This document shows positions 22,190 to 34,162 of a DNA stretch of 64,000 nt, piece after piece. Origin of the DNA: Notolepis coatsorum (Eukaryota > Chordata > Actinopteri > Aulopiformes > Paralepididae); assembly GCA_963971535.1 (NCBI GenBank), contig OZ020593.1:39543108-39607107 (forward strand). The letters run 5' to 3'. A model generated the notes under the pieces. It saw only the letters and a program-made list of their open reading frames with translations. It ran no database searches and had not been told where the DNA came from. A program made the position numbers and the translations under genes. Within the stretch, counting starts at the first letter, position 1. Each line of letters begins with the position of its first letter.

Positions 22190-24799
22190 TCACCTGGGGG
22201 CCTCGGGATTCAGCCGCCGGAAATCATCGATCAGGCTGCGATCTAAAATATCCCTTTGAGGCACCCAAGAACGCTCTTCTATCCCGTACCCCTGCCAATC
22301 CACCAATAACTGAAACCCCCTACCCCTCCGCCTACAACACAGTATCCTCCGCACCGTGTAAATGGGCTGACCACCCATAAACCGAGGCGGAGGAACCGTA
22401 GGCAGTGGCGGAGCCAAGGGCGATGAGAGGAACGGCTTCAACAGGGACACATGAAACGTCGGATGAACCCTCATAGAACTCGGAAGCCGTAGCCTGTAAG
22501 CCACAGGATTCACCCGACGTACCACCTTAAAGGGTCCTATAAAGCGAGGAGCCAGCTTCCTGGATTCCACCCGGAGAGGGAGATCCCGGGTGGAAAGCCA
22601 AACCCGCTGCCCAGGACGGTAAACCGGAGCCGGACGACGCTTGCGGTTAGCCTGCCGCTGGGTACTAACCGAAACCTTCTGCAGCGCCGCCCGGACCCGC
22701 TTCCACGTCCTGCGGCAGCGAGCCACATGTGCCTGGGCCGAGGGCACCTCCGCCTCCTGCTCCTGCTCGGGAAACAAAGGAGGTTGAAAACCATACTGAC
22801 ACTGAAAGGGAGACATACCGGTAGAGGAGGAGAGGAGGGTATTATGCGCGTACTCAGCCCATGCCAACCTCCTACTCCACATCTCAAGACCCCCTCCAGG
22901 TCCTGGTTGACTCGCTCCGTCTGCCCGTTCGACTGCGGATGAAACCCAGACGAAAGGCTGACGGAGGCGCAGAGACCGGCGGCAAACGCCTTCCAGAACC
23001 TGGAAGCGAACTGAGGACCCCGGTCCGACACGATATCCACCGGAAGCCCGTGGACCCGAAAGACATGCTGTATCACTAGATCAGCAGTCTCTCGGGCCGA
23101 TGGAAGCTTGGGGAGAGGAACAAAATGAGCCGCCTTCGAGAACCGGTCCACCACCACCAAAATGGCGGTGAACCCGTCCGAAAGGGGGAGGCCAGAAATA
23201 AAGTCCAGGGATATGTGCGACCAGGGCCGTTTAGGAATAGGAAGTGGCCGGAGGAGACCTGCCGGTGCACGGCGAGAGGTCTTACTGCGCGCGCACATCG
23301 GGCAGGCCGCCACAAAGGAACGCGTATCCCCCTCCACTGTCGGCCACCAGAACCTCCTACGGATAAATTCCAGGGTCCTGGTGGCCCCAGGGTGGCTGGT
23401 GAGGGATGAGGCATGTGCCCACTGCAGCAAACGTGAGCGTGCCGCCTTGGGCACATACGACCGCCCCGGAGGGCCCCCGCCAGGATCGGGCTCCCGCGTC
23501 AGCGCCGACCTTACCACCTTATCTATGCCCCAAGACACGGGTGCCAAAATCAAGGCCGGTGGAATAATGGGATGGGGCTGCTCCTCCCGGCCAGGAAGAT
23601 CAAACTGGCGCGATAACGCGTCGGGTTTGATATTCTTGGACCCGGGTCTATAGGAGATGGTAAATCGAAATTGTGTGAAGAATAACGCCCACCTGGCCTG
23701 GCGAGCGTTAAGGCGTTTAGCTCCTTGGATGTAAGCCAAGTTCTTATGATCGGTCCAAACAATGAAAGGATGTGCCGGCCCCTCCAACCAATGTCTCCAT
23801 TCCTCCAGTGCCAATTTGATAGCCAACAACTCCCGATTACCCACGTCGTAGTTGCGCTCGGCTGATGACAGACGGCGAGAAAAAAAAGCACACGGGTGCA
23901 CTTTCCCATCCTTTAAGCACCTCTGAGATAGCACCCCCCCCCCCACAGCGATGTCAGAGGCATCCACCTCCACAATGAACGGAACCTCTGCATCGTGGCG
24001 GATCAATACAGGAGCGGATGTAAACCGACACTTGAGATCGCAGAAGGCCGACTCTGCCCTAGGCGACCATTCAAAGCCAGGGAGAGAGGCCTTAGTGAGA
24101 GCTGTTAACGGATTGGCTAAGGCGCTAAAGTTGCGAATAAAGCGCCTGTAAAAATGTGCAAAGCCCAAAAACCGTTGTACCCCTTGAGCGACGAAGGCCG
24201 TGGCCAGTCCAAGACTGCACTCACCTTGGCCGAATCCATGCGTAGATCACCCTTCATCAACACAAAGCCCAGGAAGGAAACAGTATCAGTGTGAAACACA
24301 CACTTCTCAGCCTTAACAAATAGTTGATGCTTGAGGAGACGGTCTAGCACCTCCCGAACATGCAGTTGGTGTTGCACCATATTGCGAGAAAAAATTTGGA
24401 TATCATCTAGGTAAACAAACACAGACACCCCAATCAAGTCTCGCAGCACGTCATTAACCAGGGCTTGGAAGACTGCCGGAGCATTAGCCAAACCAAAGGG
24501 CATGACCAAATACTCATAGTGACCATTGGGTGTATTAAATGCAGTCTTCCACTCGTCTCCTTCTCTAATCCTGACCAGATTGTATGCATTACGTAAGTCA
24601 AGTTTAGAAAAGACGTGTCCATGAGAGGTAAAGGATATCGGTTCTTGATGGAAACGTCATTCAATCCCCTATAATCAATGCACGGGCGCTGATCCCCATC
24701 TTTTTTGTCAACAAAGAAGAAACCAGCGCCGGCCGGGGATGTGGAAGGACGTATGTGCCCCGCAAGCAATGCCTCCTCAATGTAGGTGTTCATGGCCAA
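22190..24799 (-). pseudogene. gypsy copy A pol: RT, RNase H, integrase, chromodomain (frameshifted)
   Basis: Four overlapping minus-strand frames carry the polyprotein. At 24434-24799 is the RT start ([17 protein letters not shown]). At 24117-24509 is the RT palm ([20 protein letters not shown]). At 22537-24168 are RNase H ([15 protein letters not shown]), the integrase zinc-binding part (H...H...CPMCARSK) and the core ([32 protein letters not shown]). At 22190-22882 are the integrase end and a chromodomain ([15 protein letters not shown]). Breaks are an RT deletion/frameshift after MDTS, an integrase frameshift shared with copy B, and a 1-base deletion near 24178 unique to copy A. The chromodomain places it among chromoviruses. 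It cannot make a working polymerase. Confidence 0.9.
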
Positions 24800-26607
24800 G
24801 GTCTCGGGCGTGAGAGAGAGAACATTCGCCCGTGAGGCGGGGAGGTACCGGGTAGAAGATTAATGGGACAGTCGTATGATCTATGAGGCGGTAGTGCTTT
24901 AGCACGCGTCTTTCTAAAAACGTCCGCCAGGTCCCAATAGATCTCAGGAACCCCTATCAAATCGGGATTAGAGGGTGGAACAGAATCTGCGACGCTCCCC
25001 ACTACCCTGGAGAGAGAAGAAGGAGAAAAAAGAGAAGAGGGGAAGGGAGACAAGGGAGTGGACAAACTCTCGCCCACGACCGACTTCACGTCGACCTCCG
25101 TTGAGAGCTTGCCCGTGCTCCAATTAATATTCCGTACACATGAAGACAACCAGGGATGACCCAACACCATAACAGAATAGGGGGAGACAATAACAAATAA
25201 TTTAACCCACTCCCACCCCCCACCCGCCACCCGGATGTGCATAGGAACAGTACGTTGTGTGACGCTCCCACTGCCCAGGGGCTGACCGTCCAGGGCGTAG
25301 ACAGGAATGGGAACCCCCAACTCTTCTACCGGGATTCCCCATTCTCTCACCAACCCCAAGTGAATGAAATTGCCCGCCGCCCCTGAGTCAATGAGAGCCT
25401 TCGTTCCCCTAACGTTACCCCCACAGTTAACCGCCACCTCCAGAAATGTACGTGAGTCAGATGGTAGTGCTGGGGTGAGCCCACCTGCTGGCGCCCTCTC
25501 GAGGCCCGGCGGAGCACCTCCCCTTCCCGACTGGCGCCGAGTTGAGCCAGCCTGTTCCCAACAGCTGCCGAAACGATGACCGGTGCGGCCGCACCGGAAG
25601 CAGCGTCGCTCCTCGATGAAGCGCCGCCGCTCGTCGTCTGAGAGCGACAGCGCCCCAAGCTGCATGGATTCATCACCCAGTGGCCCACTCGTGTAATGCG
25701 GGAAGATGTCAACAACGGGAGGAGAAAGGACACGTACCTGGGTAGTATCTTCACGCTCCCTCTCTCTCTCCCGATGTCGGTTGTCCATCCGTATGGCGGT
25801 GTTGATGAGCATTTCCAGCTGCTCAGGGATCTCACGCACGGAGAACTCGTCTCGCATCCGTGCGGAGAGTCCCTTGAGAAATAGGACCACACAAGGAATT
25901 TCCGGCCAAGCCGCCTCCCGAGCCACGATCAGAAATTCGATGGCATATTCTGAGGCCGTGCGGGAGCCCTGCCGGCAAGCGAGAAGCTGACCACCGGCCT
26001 CGAAGACCGAGAGTACTCGGGAAGTGTCGAATACCCTTCTCAACTCCCTGGTGAAGTCGTCCACACAGTCGCAGAGAGGCGAACCGCTCTCTAATTCGGC
26101 CGTAGCCCAGGAGAGTGCTTGACCGGTGAGGAGGGTGATAATATATGCGACTTGTGCTCTGGAAGAGGGGAATGAGCGTGGCTGCAGCTGGAACACGAGT
26201 GAGCACTGGGTGATGAACTCCCTGCATCCCTCCGGTGCTCCCGCGTAGCGGCCTGGTGCGGGTAGCCGTGGCTCCTGGTTCCGATCCTGGTGCCCAAGAG
26301 CTCCCCGACTCTCCTCGGTGTTGAACGTGGTGTTGAACGCCGCCTCTCCTGCCGCCGTCTCACCTACCGTCGTCCTTACCCCCGCCACCTTGACTTGTGC
26401 CTGCTGGGCTGTGATGAGCGCCGACTGCGCCATCTCCTGCGACGCGCTGACGATCCCACCCAGCCGAACCAACTCGGCGCTGACCAGATGTTGGTGTTCC
26501 TCCATGCGCTCCTGTGCACTCTTCTGTGCCCGGAGCATCTCCATGATTGCCTCCATGGAACTCTGATGGTCAGGTCTTCTGTCAGGATGGAGGTAGGTGA
26601 GTTCCAA
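24790..26607 (-). CDS. gypsy copy A gag-protease ORF, 605 codons
   Basis: The open frame encodes a capsid-type gag region ([17 protein letters not shown] near residue 130, then RRVFD and [13 protein letters not shown]). It then has one CCHC zinc knuckle ([14 protein letters not shown], near residue 337) and an aspartic protease active site ([11 protein letters not shown], near residue 405). The first 17 codons lie partly in the 5' LTR, so the methionine at residue 18 (MEAIMEML) is the more likely start. The frame ends just before the RT, which begins in another register because of damage. Gag packages the RNA and forms particles in the cytoplasm; protease would mature the polyprotein. The frame itself is intact. 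Confidence 0.85.
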   Translation of the reverse strand: MELTYLHPDRRPDHQSSMEAIMEMLRAQKSAQERMEEHQHLVSAELVRLGGIVSASQEMAQSALITAQQAQVKVAGVRTTVGETAAGEAAFNTTFNTEESRGALGHQDRNQEPRLPAPGRYAGAPEGCREFITQCSLVFQLQPRSFPSSRAQVAYIITLLTGQALSWATAELESGSPLCDCVDDFTRELRRVFDTSRVLSVFEAGGQLLACRQGSRTASEYAIEFLIVAREAAWPEIPCVVLFLKGLSARMRDEFSVREIPEQLEMLINTAIRMDNRHREREREREDTTQVRVLSPPVVDIFPHYTSGPLGDESMQLGALSLSDDERRRFIEERRCFRCGRTGHRFGSCWEQAGSTRRQSGRGGAPPGLERAPAGGLTPALPSDSRTFLEVAVNCGGNVRGTKALIDSGAAGNFIHLGLVREWGIPVEELGVPIPVYALDGQPLGSGSVTQRTVPMHIRVAGGGWEWVKLFVIVSPYSVMVLGHPWLSSCVRNINWSTGKLSTEVDVKSVVGESLSTPLSPFPSSLFSPSSLSRVVGSVADSVPPSNPDLIGVPEIYWDLADVFRKTRAKALPPHRSYDCPINLLPGTSPPHGRMFSLSRPRPWP

Positions 26608-26867
26608 TTGTTGTAGGCAATCACAGAGACGGAGAAGGTATACTCTTGAACAGGTTCGACTTTAATAGTAAAGAACACAAAGAGTAATACTAGGATACTA
26701 TGCCAAGGCAAGGGAACGAGAGAATTAGGTAATGGAGCTTAGTGGTGGTCCAGAACTGGAACCGCCCGCGTTATCTCCGAACGCCTATAGTGAAGACCTG
26801 ACAAATGACAAGCAGAGGAAAGGAATGTTATAAAGCCACCAAATACCAACATTCCACACACACCCCC
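26580..26867 (-). repeat. gypsy copy A 5' LTR, truncated to 288 bp
   Basis: It matches the first 288 bases (plus-strand left side) of the 421-bp LTR and stops at cacaccccc. The next base onwards (ttggtgccgctcc) is BEL gag DNA. It has ttataaagcc, the 5'-LTR variant also seen in copy B, whereas both 3' LTRs have ttataatgcc. Confidence 0.9.
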
Positions 26868-29077
26868 TTGGTGCCGCTCCGTGGTGCAGGTATAGGCCGT
26901 CTTCCGTTACTTTCGTGTAGTATATCTAGATGGGCTCCATCGCACCGGCTGCACCTTTTCTTTAGGCGGCATTCGGCTGCCATGTGGGGCCGCGCACATC
27001 GATAACAGCGCCGGTTGGACTTTATCCATTGACTCACTTCTTCTGCATTCATCTTTGTGAATAGGTCACATTGTGACAGCCAGTGTTCTTTCTCACAGTA
27101 GGGACACGCTATCTTCCACTTCTCCTTTCTCGAGGGGGTGCTGTGACTCTTACTGCTCGGTACTGACTCTGATTGGTGCATGACAGTCACCGATCTTCTT
27201 CCATCATTTATTCTCCTGGGTCCCTCTCTGGAGCTTGGCGTGCTCCGCCCGAAGGTATCCAGTCGTAAGCTGCTGACTTCTCTCGCCAGGAAGTCGGCTA
27301 GATCAAGGAGGGATGGCTCGGGGCCGTTGGGATCCCGGTAATCCCTCTGCCGCCTAAAGCGCTCCTGTCTTGCGGGTGGCAGCTTCTCCAAAATCCTCTC
27401 GACGTTAGAGTTGGCGTATAGCTCATGCATGCCCTTCTCCCGTTGCGCTCCCAGCATCCCTACCAGGGACTGCACTTTGATTGACAGGTCGTCTAGTGAG
27501 CGATTGTCTGTGGCTGGGGGTAGGCGATCAATATGCCTTATCTCTTGGATTACGTAATCCCATATACGTCCATATCTCTGATCCAGCGCTGCAAGGGCCG
27601 CTGTGTATGGAGTCGAAGAGGTAGCATAGGCTAGCGCTATATTGTGCGCTCGCGGTACTTTCAGGTGCTTCAGTAATATTGCATACTTGTGGCGTTCATC
27701 AGTGACATCCACCATCATTGTCTCTAAGCACATCCGGAGCTCCGTGTACTGTGCTCGACTCTCATAGGCGAAGTCTGGGAATGACGGCGTGGCATTGTAT
27801 GACGCCGTGGATGGCTGATACATCGGCGAGCGTTGGGGGAGAGACCTCCTGGGCGAGTCCCCTCTTGCGCCTCGCTGTGGGCTGGTACTGACAGGGTACC
27901 ATGGCCCGCTGGTCCAGGTGCTGTTCCTCGGGGCTGGTCGTGCGTCGTGCTCACCCGTGAATAGAGTCGGGGGTCTGTAGCGCAGCGCCGCGGGGGTATA
28001 GCCTGGACTGTATGGGACCTCCTGGTCCGGTGGAGTACTGTGCTGTCGTCGGGCTTGGTTCTCCTCCTCTCCCTCTTCTTCCTCTATCAGATCCTCCAGA
28101 TCCTGTAATCGTTTATTTAGCTTCTCCGCAGTGTATGCCGCTCCTTCCTTGTAGCTGGGTCTCGCTTGGACCGGTCTGTGAAGGGGGTCTGCGGGGGGTA
28201 TAGGCTCGGTCTGTTGGTCAAGTTCAGGGTCGCTTGCTCGTTGAGGAGACGCTGCCCTTGACTGTTGTCTCGACGAGTTCCTTGAACCCCTGGCGGAGGG
28301 AGAGGGTGTTGTCCTTTTGATCAGCTGCTCTATTAGTTGCGCTTGTAGTCTGTCGCGCTCTGCGTCTCTTTGGGCACCGGCAGCGGCGCGCTGGGCGTCG
28401 GCTCGGTCTCTTGCCATATTCTCTTCTGTCTGGAGGCGTCTCATCTCCAGGCGTGTGCGCTCTTCTTCGCTCCGTTGCTGCGCTTGGAGGCGTTCTCTTT
28501 CAATAGTAAAATGTTCGCGCTCGCTAAACGCCTGCGCTTGGAGTCGATCGCGTTCGGTAGAGGCTGTCAGGCTGACGAGGAACGCCTGTTGTAGTATCCT
28601 CTCCGCTTCGCTGGGGGAAGGCGGTTGTGGAGGTGAGCCGCTCCTGCGTGAGCCGCTCCTGGGGGTACTCGTTGGGGAGTCCTGGAGCTCTAGTTCCTCG
28701 GCGCTCTCCTCCTCTTCTTCCGTGCAGAGTTCTCTCTCTGTAGGGTTGTCTTCCTCCCGGGGCTGGTCGGGGACTACTTCTTGGGTAGTGGCGGGGGGTA
28801 AAGGCATGTCAATTCCCTCCTGGTCCCCACCGTGAGCTTGGTCAGTTACATTAGGACCTACTAGGGCCTCTGTGGTCGGGGAAACCTGGTCGTTAAGGTC
28901 AGACATAATTTTACTTTCTACTTTTACCGCGTTTACCGTTTGTCGAAGGCTAGGTAGTTGACTGACAGTGTAAGCCTCTAAGTACTGAGGTGTCTGTCGT
29001 CTGCGCCGCGGGCGTTCTAGGTTAGGAGGATCGTTTCGTGGAGTGTTCATCATAGGCCATTTCGATATTAATAACAC
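26828..29077 (-). CDS. BEL/Pao gag ORF, 749 codons, with chimeric C-terminus
   Basis: The N-terminal half is low-complexity and charged, with a coiled-coil-like Arg/Glu/Gln-rich segment (about residues 165-250). The second half has the BEL/Pao gag core (YTELRMCLETMMVDVTDE, LKHLKVPRAHNIALAY, AALDQRYGRIWDYV) and then Cys/His knuckles (CPYCEKEHWLSQC, CYRCARPHMAAEC, CSRCDGAHLD). This is the DUF1759-type organisation of BEL gag. MNTPRNDP at residue 10 is an equally good start. The last dozen residues come from gypsy LTR DNA, because the reading frame crosses the junction at 26867/26868. The BEL protease, RT, RNase H and integrase are missing. The frame is otherwise open over 2.2 kb, suggesting a young element. 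Confidence 0.85.
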   Translation of the reverse strand: MLLISKWPMMNTPRNDPPNLERPRRRRQTPQYLEAYTVSQLPSLRQTVNAVKVESKIMSDLNDQVSPTTEALVGPNVTDQAHGGDQEGIDMPLPPATTQEVVPDQPREEDNPTERELCTEEEEESAEELELQDSPTSTPRSGSRRSGSPPQPPSPSEAERILQQAFLVSLTASTERDRLQAQAFSEREHFTIERERLQAQQRSEEERTRLEMRRLQTEENMARDRADAQRAAAGAQRDAERDRLQAQLIEQLIKRTTPSPSARGSRNSSRQQSRAASPQRASDPELDQQTEPIPPADPLHRPVQARPSYKEGAAYTAEKLNKRLQDLEDLIEEEEGEEENQARRQHSTPPDQEVPYSPGYTPAALRYRPPTLFTGEHDARPAPRNSTWTSGPWYPVSTSPQRGARGDSPRRSLPQRSPMYQPSTASYNATPSFPDFAYESRAQYTELRMCLETMMVDVTDERHKYAILLKHLKVPRAHNIALAYATSSTPYTAALAALDQRYGRIWDYVIQEIRHIDRLPPATDNRSLDDLSIKVQSLVGMLGAQREKGMHELYANSNVERILEKLPPARQERFRRQRDYRDPNGPEPSLLDLADFLAREVSSLRLDTFGRSTPSSREGPRRINDGRRSVTVMHQSESVPSSKSHSTPSRKEKWKIACPYCEKEHWLSQCDLFTKMNAEEVSQWIKSNRRCYRCARPHMAAECRLKKRCSRCDGAHLDILHESNGRRPIPAPRSGTKGVCVECWYLVAL

Positions 29078-29102
29078 TATATTAATATTACACTAGTTAC
29101 CC

Positions 29103-29119
29103 TCCGGCTCGAAGGACCA
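29103..29119 (-). promoter_or_regulatory. BEL primer-binding site, tRNA-Tyr type
   Basis: The plus strand reads tccggctcgaaggacca. That is the 3' end of a vertebrate tRNA-Tyr including CCA, so the minus-strand transcript is complementary to it over 17 bases. It starts two bases inside the 5' LTR, as expected for a primer site. Confidence 0.85.
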
Positions 29120-29121
29120 AT

Positions 29122-30523
29122 TGTAACTGAGGGGTACAATTCCCTGACTGTATTGTTAGATATGATATTTAATACCACTACCTCATGTACTTTAACTTCT
29201 GGCCATCCAGTACAAGATATAAGTATGATGAACACTTTCCCACCTGATGAAACGAATCCACACAAATGTACCAAATCGAAGGTTTAATACAGCAAAAGGT
29301 GTATACAACGATCACTTAATTACATTTATGATTTGAAATATGAAATATGCACTTTTATGGCAAATGAGTATTCGTAGGTAAATCAACATTGAATGTCCAA
29401 TCTCTGGTTACGCAGGGAGTAAGTATACAACCTGGAATATTTAGGAAACGATAGCGATGGTACTTAAATGATTATAGCTGGATACACTAAAGGGGGGGGG
29501 GAAGTCCCGCTGGTTGTAAGACAGTAGGAGGGGGGGGTTAGAGAAGCCGCTGGCGGTATCCCATCTGGCCGACGGTGTCTTGGGAGAATCCAAAGTCTTG
29601 GACACGGTGCCCACAGAACCTCGGGCCGCAGACGAATACAGCTGGACCCTCTGTGGACGGTATCTGCCGGTCCACAACGGAGAGACGTGAGGCGACCTCA
29701 CTGGTGTAGAGCGCCGTCTCACCTGGAGTCCTCTCCGGGGGGTAGTTCCAACACTCCGCAGTGTTGGCCTTTATCCATGGAATAATCAAAGCACCCAAAG
29801 CATAATCCAAGCCGTGGAAGGCTCGCCGTCGTCCGGGTAGAGTAATCCAATATACAGGTCCAGTCGCTCTTGGCCCGGAGCTCCTCGGATGCAAGCACCA
29901 CTAGGGGTCTGCCCAGCCTGGTTAAGCGTCCAGATAACGTCAGGAACGATGGGGGTACTGATAACTTTAGAACTCTAATCGAACGATGCACCATACATAA
30001 ATAGACTATTATTAGCTTAATAGAATACGTCCAACTCGACGGTATAGTGCCAAACTATGACTATTCAACTATTAATCTACACGATATCTCAATGCCTATT
30101 CTGGGCCAAGTAGGCCTTACTACACCACACGTGCGTCGTGGGGAGGCTTTGCGTCTGTCACTCTGTTGGAGGGTAAAGAACTGGACTAAAAGAAAATTCT
30201 ACTTTACTTGCGCCATATATATATGCGCTATGAACAAATAGTACCATTCGTATTTCGCCCGACATATTCCTGCGCGGAACCGGGGCTTGCCACGACATGT
30301 TAGGCGGCACGATTGAACTTGGACCTAGGGGTATGGCAACCTGGCGCCAGGTTCTCGTCCAATGGTAGAATGAAACTATTATGGGCTGTTTAGTAGACTA
30401 AAGGGATATTCAGTGCATATTGTACAAGGAATATACAGGGGATATCAAACGATATACAAATACAATTAAATATATATATATAAATAAATATACATATTCG
30501 GTTTAATCTGATCCTTCACAACA
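29122..30523 (-). repeat. BEL/Pao 5' LTR, 1402 bp
   Basis: On the minus strand it starts TGTTGTGAAGG and ends CTCAGTTACA. It is nearly identical to 19783-21185. Confidence 0.9.
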
Positions 30524-30528
30524 ACTTC

Positions 30529-30731
30529 CATATTCAATTGTTTTTATTATTATTATATATTATTAGAATACTGTTTTGGAGTCTAAATTTTGGTATTTTT
30601 TTGGTAAGAATATAGGACAGGCACATATAAGCACTATGCTTCAGTCTGTACCTTTTCAGTCACTGTAAAAATCTAATATTGATAAATGATGGTGTATATT
30701 GTATTGTGTGAGATGATGACTGAAAAAATAA

Positions 30732-30828
<97 letters not shown>

Positions 30829-31094
30829 ATTGTTTTTATTATCATCTAGTATTTTCTTATAATATTCTTTTTTATTTGACCTTATAATATAAGTTAACTT
30901 ATTTGTATATGTTTTATATTTATTGTCCGCTTCTTTTGTTTTCAATCTTATAAATTCCCTATAAAGATTATTTTTCTTTTTGCAGGAATTTTGTAATCCC
31001 TTTGTGATCCATGGACAATTGATATATTTTCTTTTACTGCTCCATTCTTTTATTGGACATTTTTTTAAATCTTTTTTTGGGATGTAATTCGGCT
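30529..31094 (-). pseudogene. LINE ORF2 upstream piece (copy B) with nested (CTA)32-tailed insertion
   Basis: Same content as 21191-21732: the linker region of an L2/CR1-like LINE on the minus strand. It is interrupted by the (CTA)n-tailed piece at 30551-30827 with the 15-bp TSD aattgtttttattat (30536-30550, 30828-30842). The differences from copy A are eight extra CTA units and two visible substitutions. Confidence 0.65.
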
Positions 31095-31099
31095 GGGTC

Positions 31100-31520
31100 T
31101 GTCAGGATGGAGGTAGGTGAGTTCCAATTGTTGTAGGCAATCACAGAGACGGAGAAGGTATACTCTTGAACAGGTTCGACTTTAATAGTAAAGAACACAA
31201 AGAGTAATACTAGGATACTATGCCAAGGCAAGGGAACGAGAGAATTAGGTAATGGAGCTTAGTGGTGGTCCAGAACTGGAACCGCCCGCGTTATCTCCGA
31301 ACGCCTATAGTGAAGACCTGACAAATGACAAGCAGAGGAAAGGAATGTTATAATGCCACCAAATACCAACATTCCACACACACCCCCGTGACAGCCAATC
31401 AGAAGCCAACCCCTAATTGACAGCACTAAATGACAGGGAAAACAAGTGACAGTAATCAAGTGACAGATGACAGAGAAGGTGGGAGGTTCCCGACCGTAGT
31501 CAAGAACCAGAATCGTAACA
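31100..31520 (-). repeat. gypsy copy B 3' LTR
   Basis: 421 bp, TG...CA ends on the minus strand, flanked outside by gggtc and inside by the polypurine tract GGGGGAGGGTAC. Confidence 0.9.
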
Positions 31521-31551
31521 GTACCCTCCCCCGACGAACGGCACCAGACCT

Positions 31552-34162
31552 TCACCTGGGGGCCTCGGGATTCAGCCGCCGGAAATCATCGATCAGGCTG
31601 CGATCTAAAATATCCCTTTGAGGCACCCAAGAACGCTCTTCTATCCCGTACCCCTGCCAATCCACCAATAACTGAAACCCCCTACCCCTCCGCCTACAAC
31701 ACAGTATCCTCCGCACCGTGTAAATGGGCTGACCACCCATAAACCGAGGCGGAGGAACCGTAGGCAGTGGCGGAGCCAAGGGCGATGAGAGGAACGGCTT
31801 CAACAGGGACACATGAAACGTCGGATGAACCCTCATAGAACTCGGAAGCCGTAGCCTGTAAGCCACAGTATTCACCCGACGTACCACCTTAAAGGGTCCT
31901 ATAAAGCGAGGAGCCAGCTTCCTGGATTCCACCCGGAGAGGGAGATCCCGGGTGGAAAGCCAAACCCGCTGCCCAGGACGGTAAACCGGAGCCGGACGAC
32001 GCTTGCGGTTAGCCTGCCGCTGGGTACTAACCGAAACCTTCTGCAGCGCCGCCCGGACCCGCTTCCACGTCCTGCGGCAGCGAGCCACATGTGCCTGGGC
32101 CGAGGGCACCTCCGCCTCCTGCTCCTGCTCGGGAAACAAAGGAGGTTGAAAACCATACTGACACTGAAAGGGAGACATACCGGTAGAGGAGGAGAGGAGG
32201 GTATTATGCACGTACTCAGCCCATGCCAACCTCCTACTCCACATCTCAAGACCCCCTCCAGGTCCTGGTTGACTCGCTCCGTCTGCCCGTTCGACTGCGG
32301 ATGAAACCCAGACGAAAGGCTGACGGAGGCGCAGAGACCGACGGCAAACGCCTTCCAGAACCTGGAAGCGAACTGAGGACCCCGGTCCGACACGATATCC
32401 ACCGGAAGCCCGTGGACCCGAAAGACATGCTGTATCACCAGATCAGCAGTCTCTCGGGCCGATGGAAGCTTGGGGAGAGGAACAAAATGAGCCGCCTTCG
32501 AGAACCGGTCCACCACCACCAAAATGGCGGTGAACCCGTCCGAAAGGGGGAGGCCAGAAATAAAGTCCAGGGATATGTGCGACCAGGGCCGTTTAGGAAT
32601 AGGAAGTGGCCGGAGGAGACCTGCCGGTGCACGGCGAGAGGTCTTACTGCGCGCGCACATCGGGCAGGCCGCCACAAAGGAACGCGTATCCCCCTCCACT
32701 GTCGGCCACCAGAACCTCCTACGGATAAATTCCAGGGTCCTGGTGGCCCCAGGGTGGCTGGTGAGGGATGAGGCATGTGCCCACTGCAGCAAACGTGAGC
32801 GTGCCGCCTTGGGCACATACGACCGCCCCGGAGGGCCCCCGCCAGGATCGGGCTCCCGCGTCAGCGCCGACCTTACCACCTTATCTATGCCCCAAGACAC
32901 GGGTGCCAAAATCAAGGCCGGTGGAATAATGGGATGGGGCTGCTCCTCCCGGCCAGGAAGATCAAACTGGCGCGATAACGCGTCGGGTTTGATATTCTTG
33001 GACCCGGGTCTATAGGAGATGGTAAATCGAAATTGTGTGAAGAATAACGCCCACCTGGCCTGGCGAGCGTTAAGGCGTTTAGCTCCTTGGATGTAAGCCA
33101 AGTTCTTATGATCGGTCCAAACAATGAAAGGATGTGCCGGCCCCTCCAACCAATGTCTCCATTCCTCCAGTGCCAATTTGATAGCCAACAACTCCCGATT
33201 ACCCACGTCGTAGTTGCGCTCGGCTGATGACAGACGGCGAGAAAAAAAAGCACACGGGTGCACTTTCCCATCCTTTAAGCACCTCTGAGATAGCACCCCC
33301 CCCCCCACAGCGATGTCAGAGGCATCCACCTCCACAATGAACGGAACCTCTGCATCGTGGCGGATCAATACAGGAGCGGATGTAAACCGACACTTGAGAT
33401 CGCAGAAGGCCGACTCTGCCCTAGGCGACCATTCAAAGCCAGGGAGAGAGGCCTTAGTGAGAGCTGTTAACGGATTGGCTAAGGCGCTAAAGTTGCGAAT
33501 AAAGCGCCTGTAAAAATGTGCAAAGCCCAAAAACCGTTGTAACCCCTTGAGCGACGAAGGCCGTGGCCAGTCCAAGACTGCACTCACCTTGGCCGAATCC
33601 ATGCGTAGATCACCCTTCATCAACACAAAGCCCAGGAAGGAAACGGTATCAGTGTGAAACACACACTTCTCAGCCTTAACAAATAGTTGATGCTTGAGGA
33701 GACGGTCTAGCACCTCCCGAACATGCAGTTGGTGTTGCACCATATCGCGAGAAAAAATTTGGATATCATCTAGGTAAACAAACACAGACACCCCAATCAA
33801 GTCTCGCAGCACGTCATTAACCAGGGCTTGGAAGACTGCCGGAGCATTAGCCAAACCAAAGGGCATGACCAAATACTCATAGTGACCATTGGGTGTATTA
33901 AATGCAGTCTTCCACTCGTCTCCTTCTCTAATCCTGACCAGATTGTATGCATTACGTAAGTCAAGTTTAGAAAAGACGTGTCCATGAGAGGTAAAGGATA
34001 TCGGTTCTTGATGGAAACGTCATTCAATCCCCTATAATCAATGCACGGGCGCTGATCCCCATCTTTTTTGTCAACAAAGAAGAAACCAGCGCCGGCCGGG
34101 GATGTGGAAGGACGTATGTGCCCCGCAAGCAATGCCTCCTCAATGTAGGTGTTCATGGCCAA
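31552..34162 (-). pseudogene. gypsy copy B pol: RT, RNase H, integrase, chromodomain (frameshifted)
   Basis: Three minus-strand frames carry it. At 33797-34162 is the RT start, which goes out of frame after PLMDTS. At 31899-33872 (657 codons) are the RT palm from [14 protein letters not shown] with YLDD at residues 33-36, RNase H with VEVDASD, and integrase with H-H-C-C and D, D, E residues ([22 protein letters not shown]). At 31552-32244 are the integrase C-terminus and chromodomain. RT sequence is missing around the MDTS frameshift, so the catalytic domain is incomplete even apart from the frame. The integrase frameshift follows NQDLEGVL. Unlike copy A it lacks the 1-base deletion near 24178, so the palm and RNase H stay joined. 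Confidence 0.9.

Larger units (their letters stand above)
21738..26867 (-). mobile_element. Ty3/gypsy chromovirus-type retrotransposon, copy A (5' LTR truncated)
   Basis: Minus-strand order is truncated 5' LTR (26580-26867), gag-protease, RT, RNase H, integrase with chromodomain, polypurine tract, 3' LTR (21738-22158). The left flank has gggtc (21733-21737), the same 5 bp that flank copy B on both sides. The right TSD is missing because the element is cut off inside its 5' LTR, where BEL DNA begins. It differs from copy B by roughly 18 substitutions and a few indels that I could see by eye. Confidence 0.9.
26868..30523 (-). mobile_element. BEL/Pao retrotransposon, 5' half (LTR, primer site, gag)
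   Basis: On the minus strand it comprises a complete 5' LTR (29122-30523), a primer-binding site, a leader and gag up to the breakpoint. The right flank carries acttc (30524-30528), matching the TSD of the solo LTR in copy A. All of pol and its own 3' LTR are missing at this place. The remaining half was lost at the junction with gypsy copy A, or belongs to the other haplotype. Confidence 0.85.

Noticed and set aside
22727..23653. Plus-strand frames up to 163 codons over gypsy pol (also in copy B)
   Set aside because: They lie opposite the integrase/RNase H frames and have no protein-like motifs.
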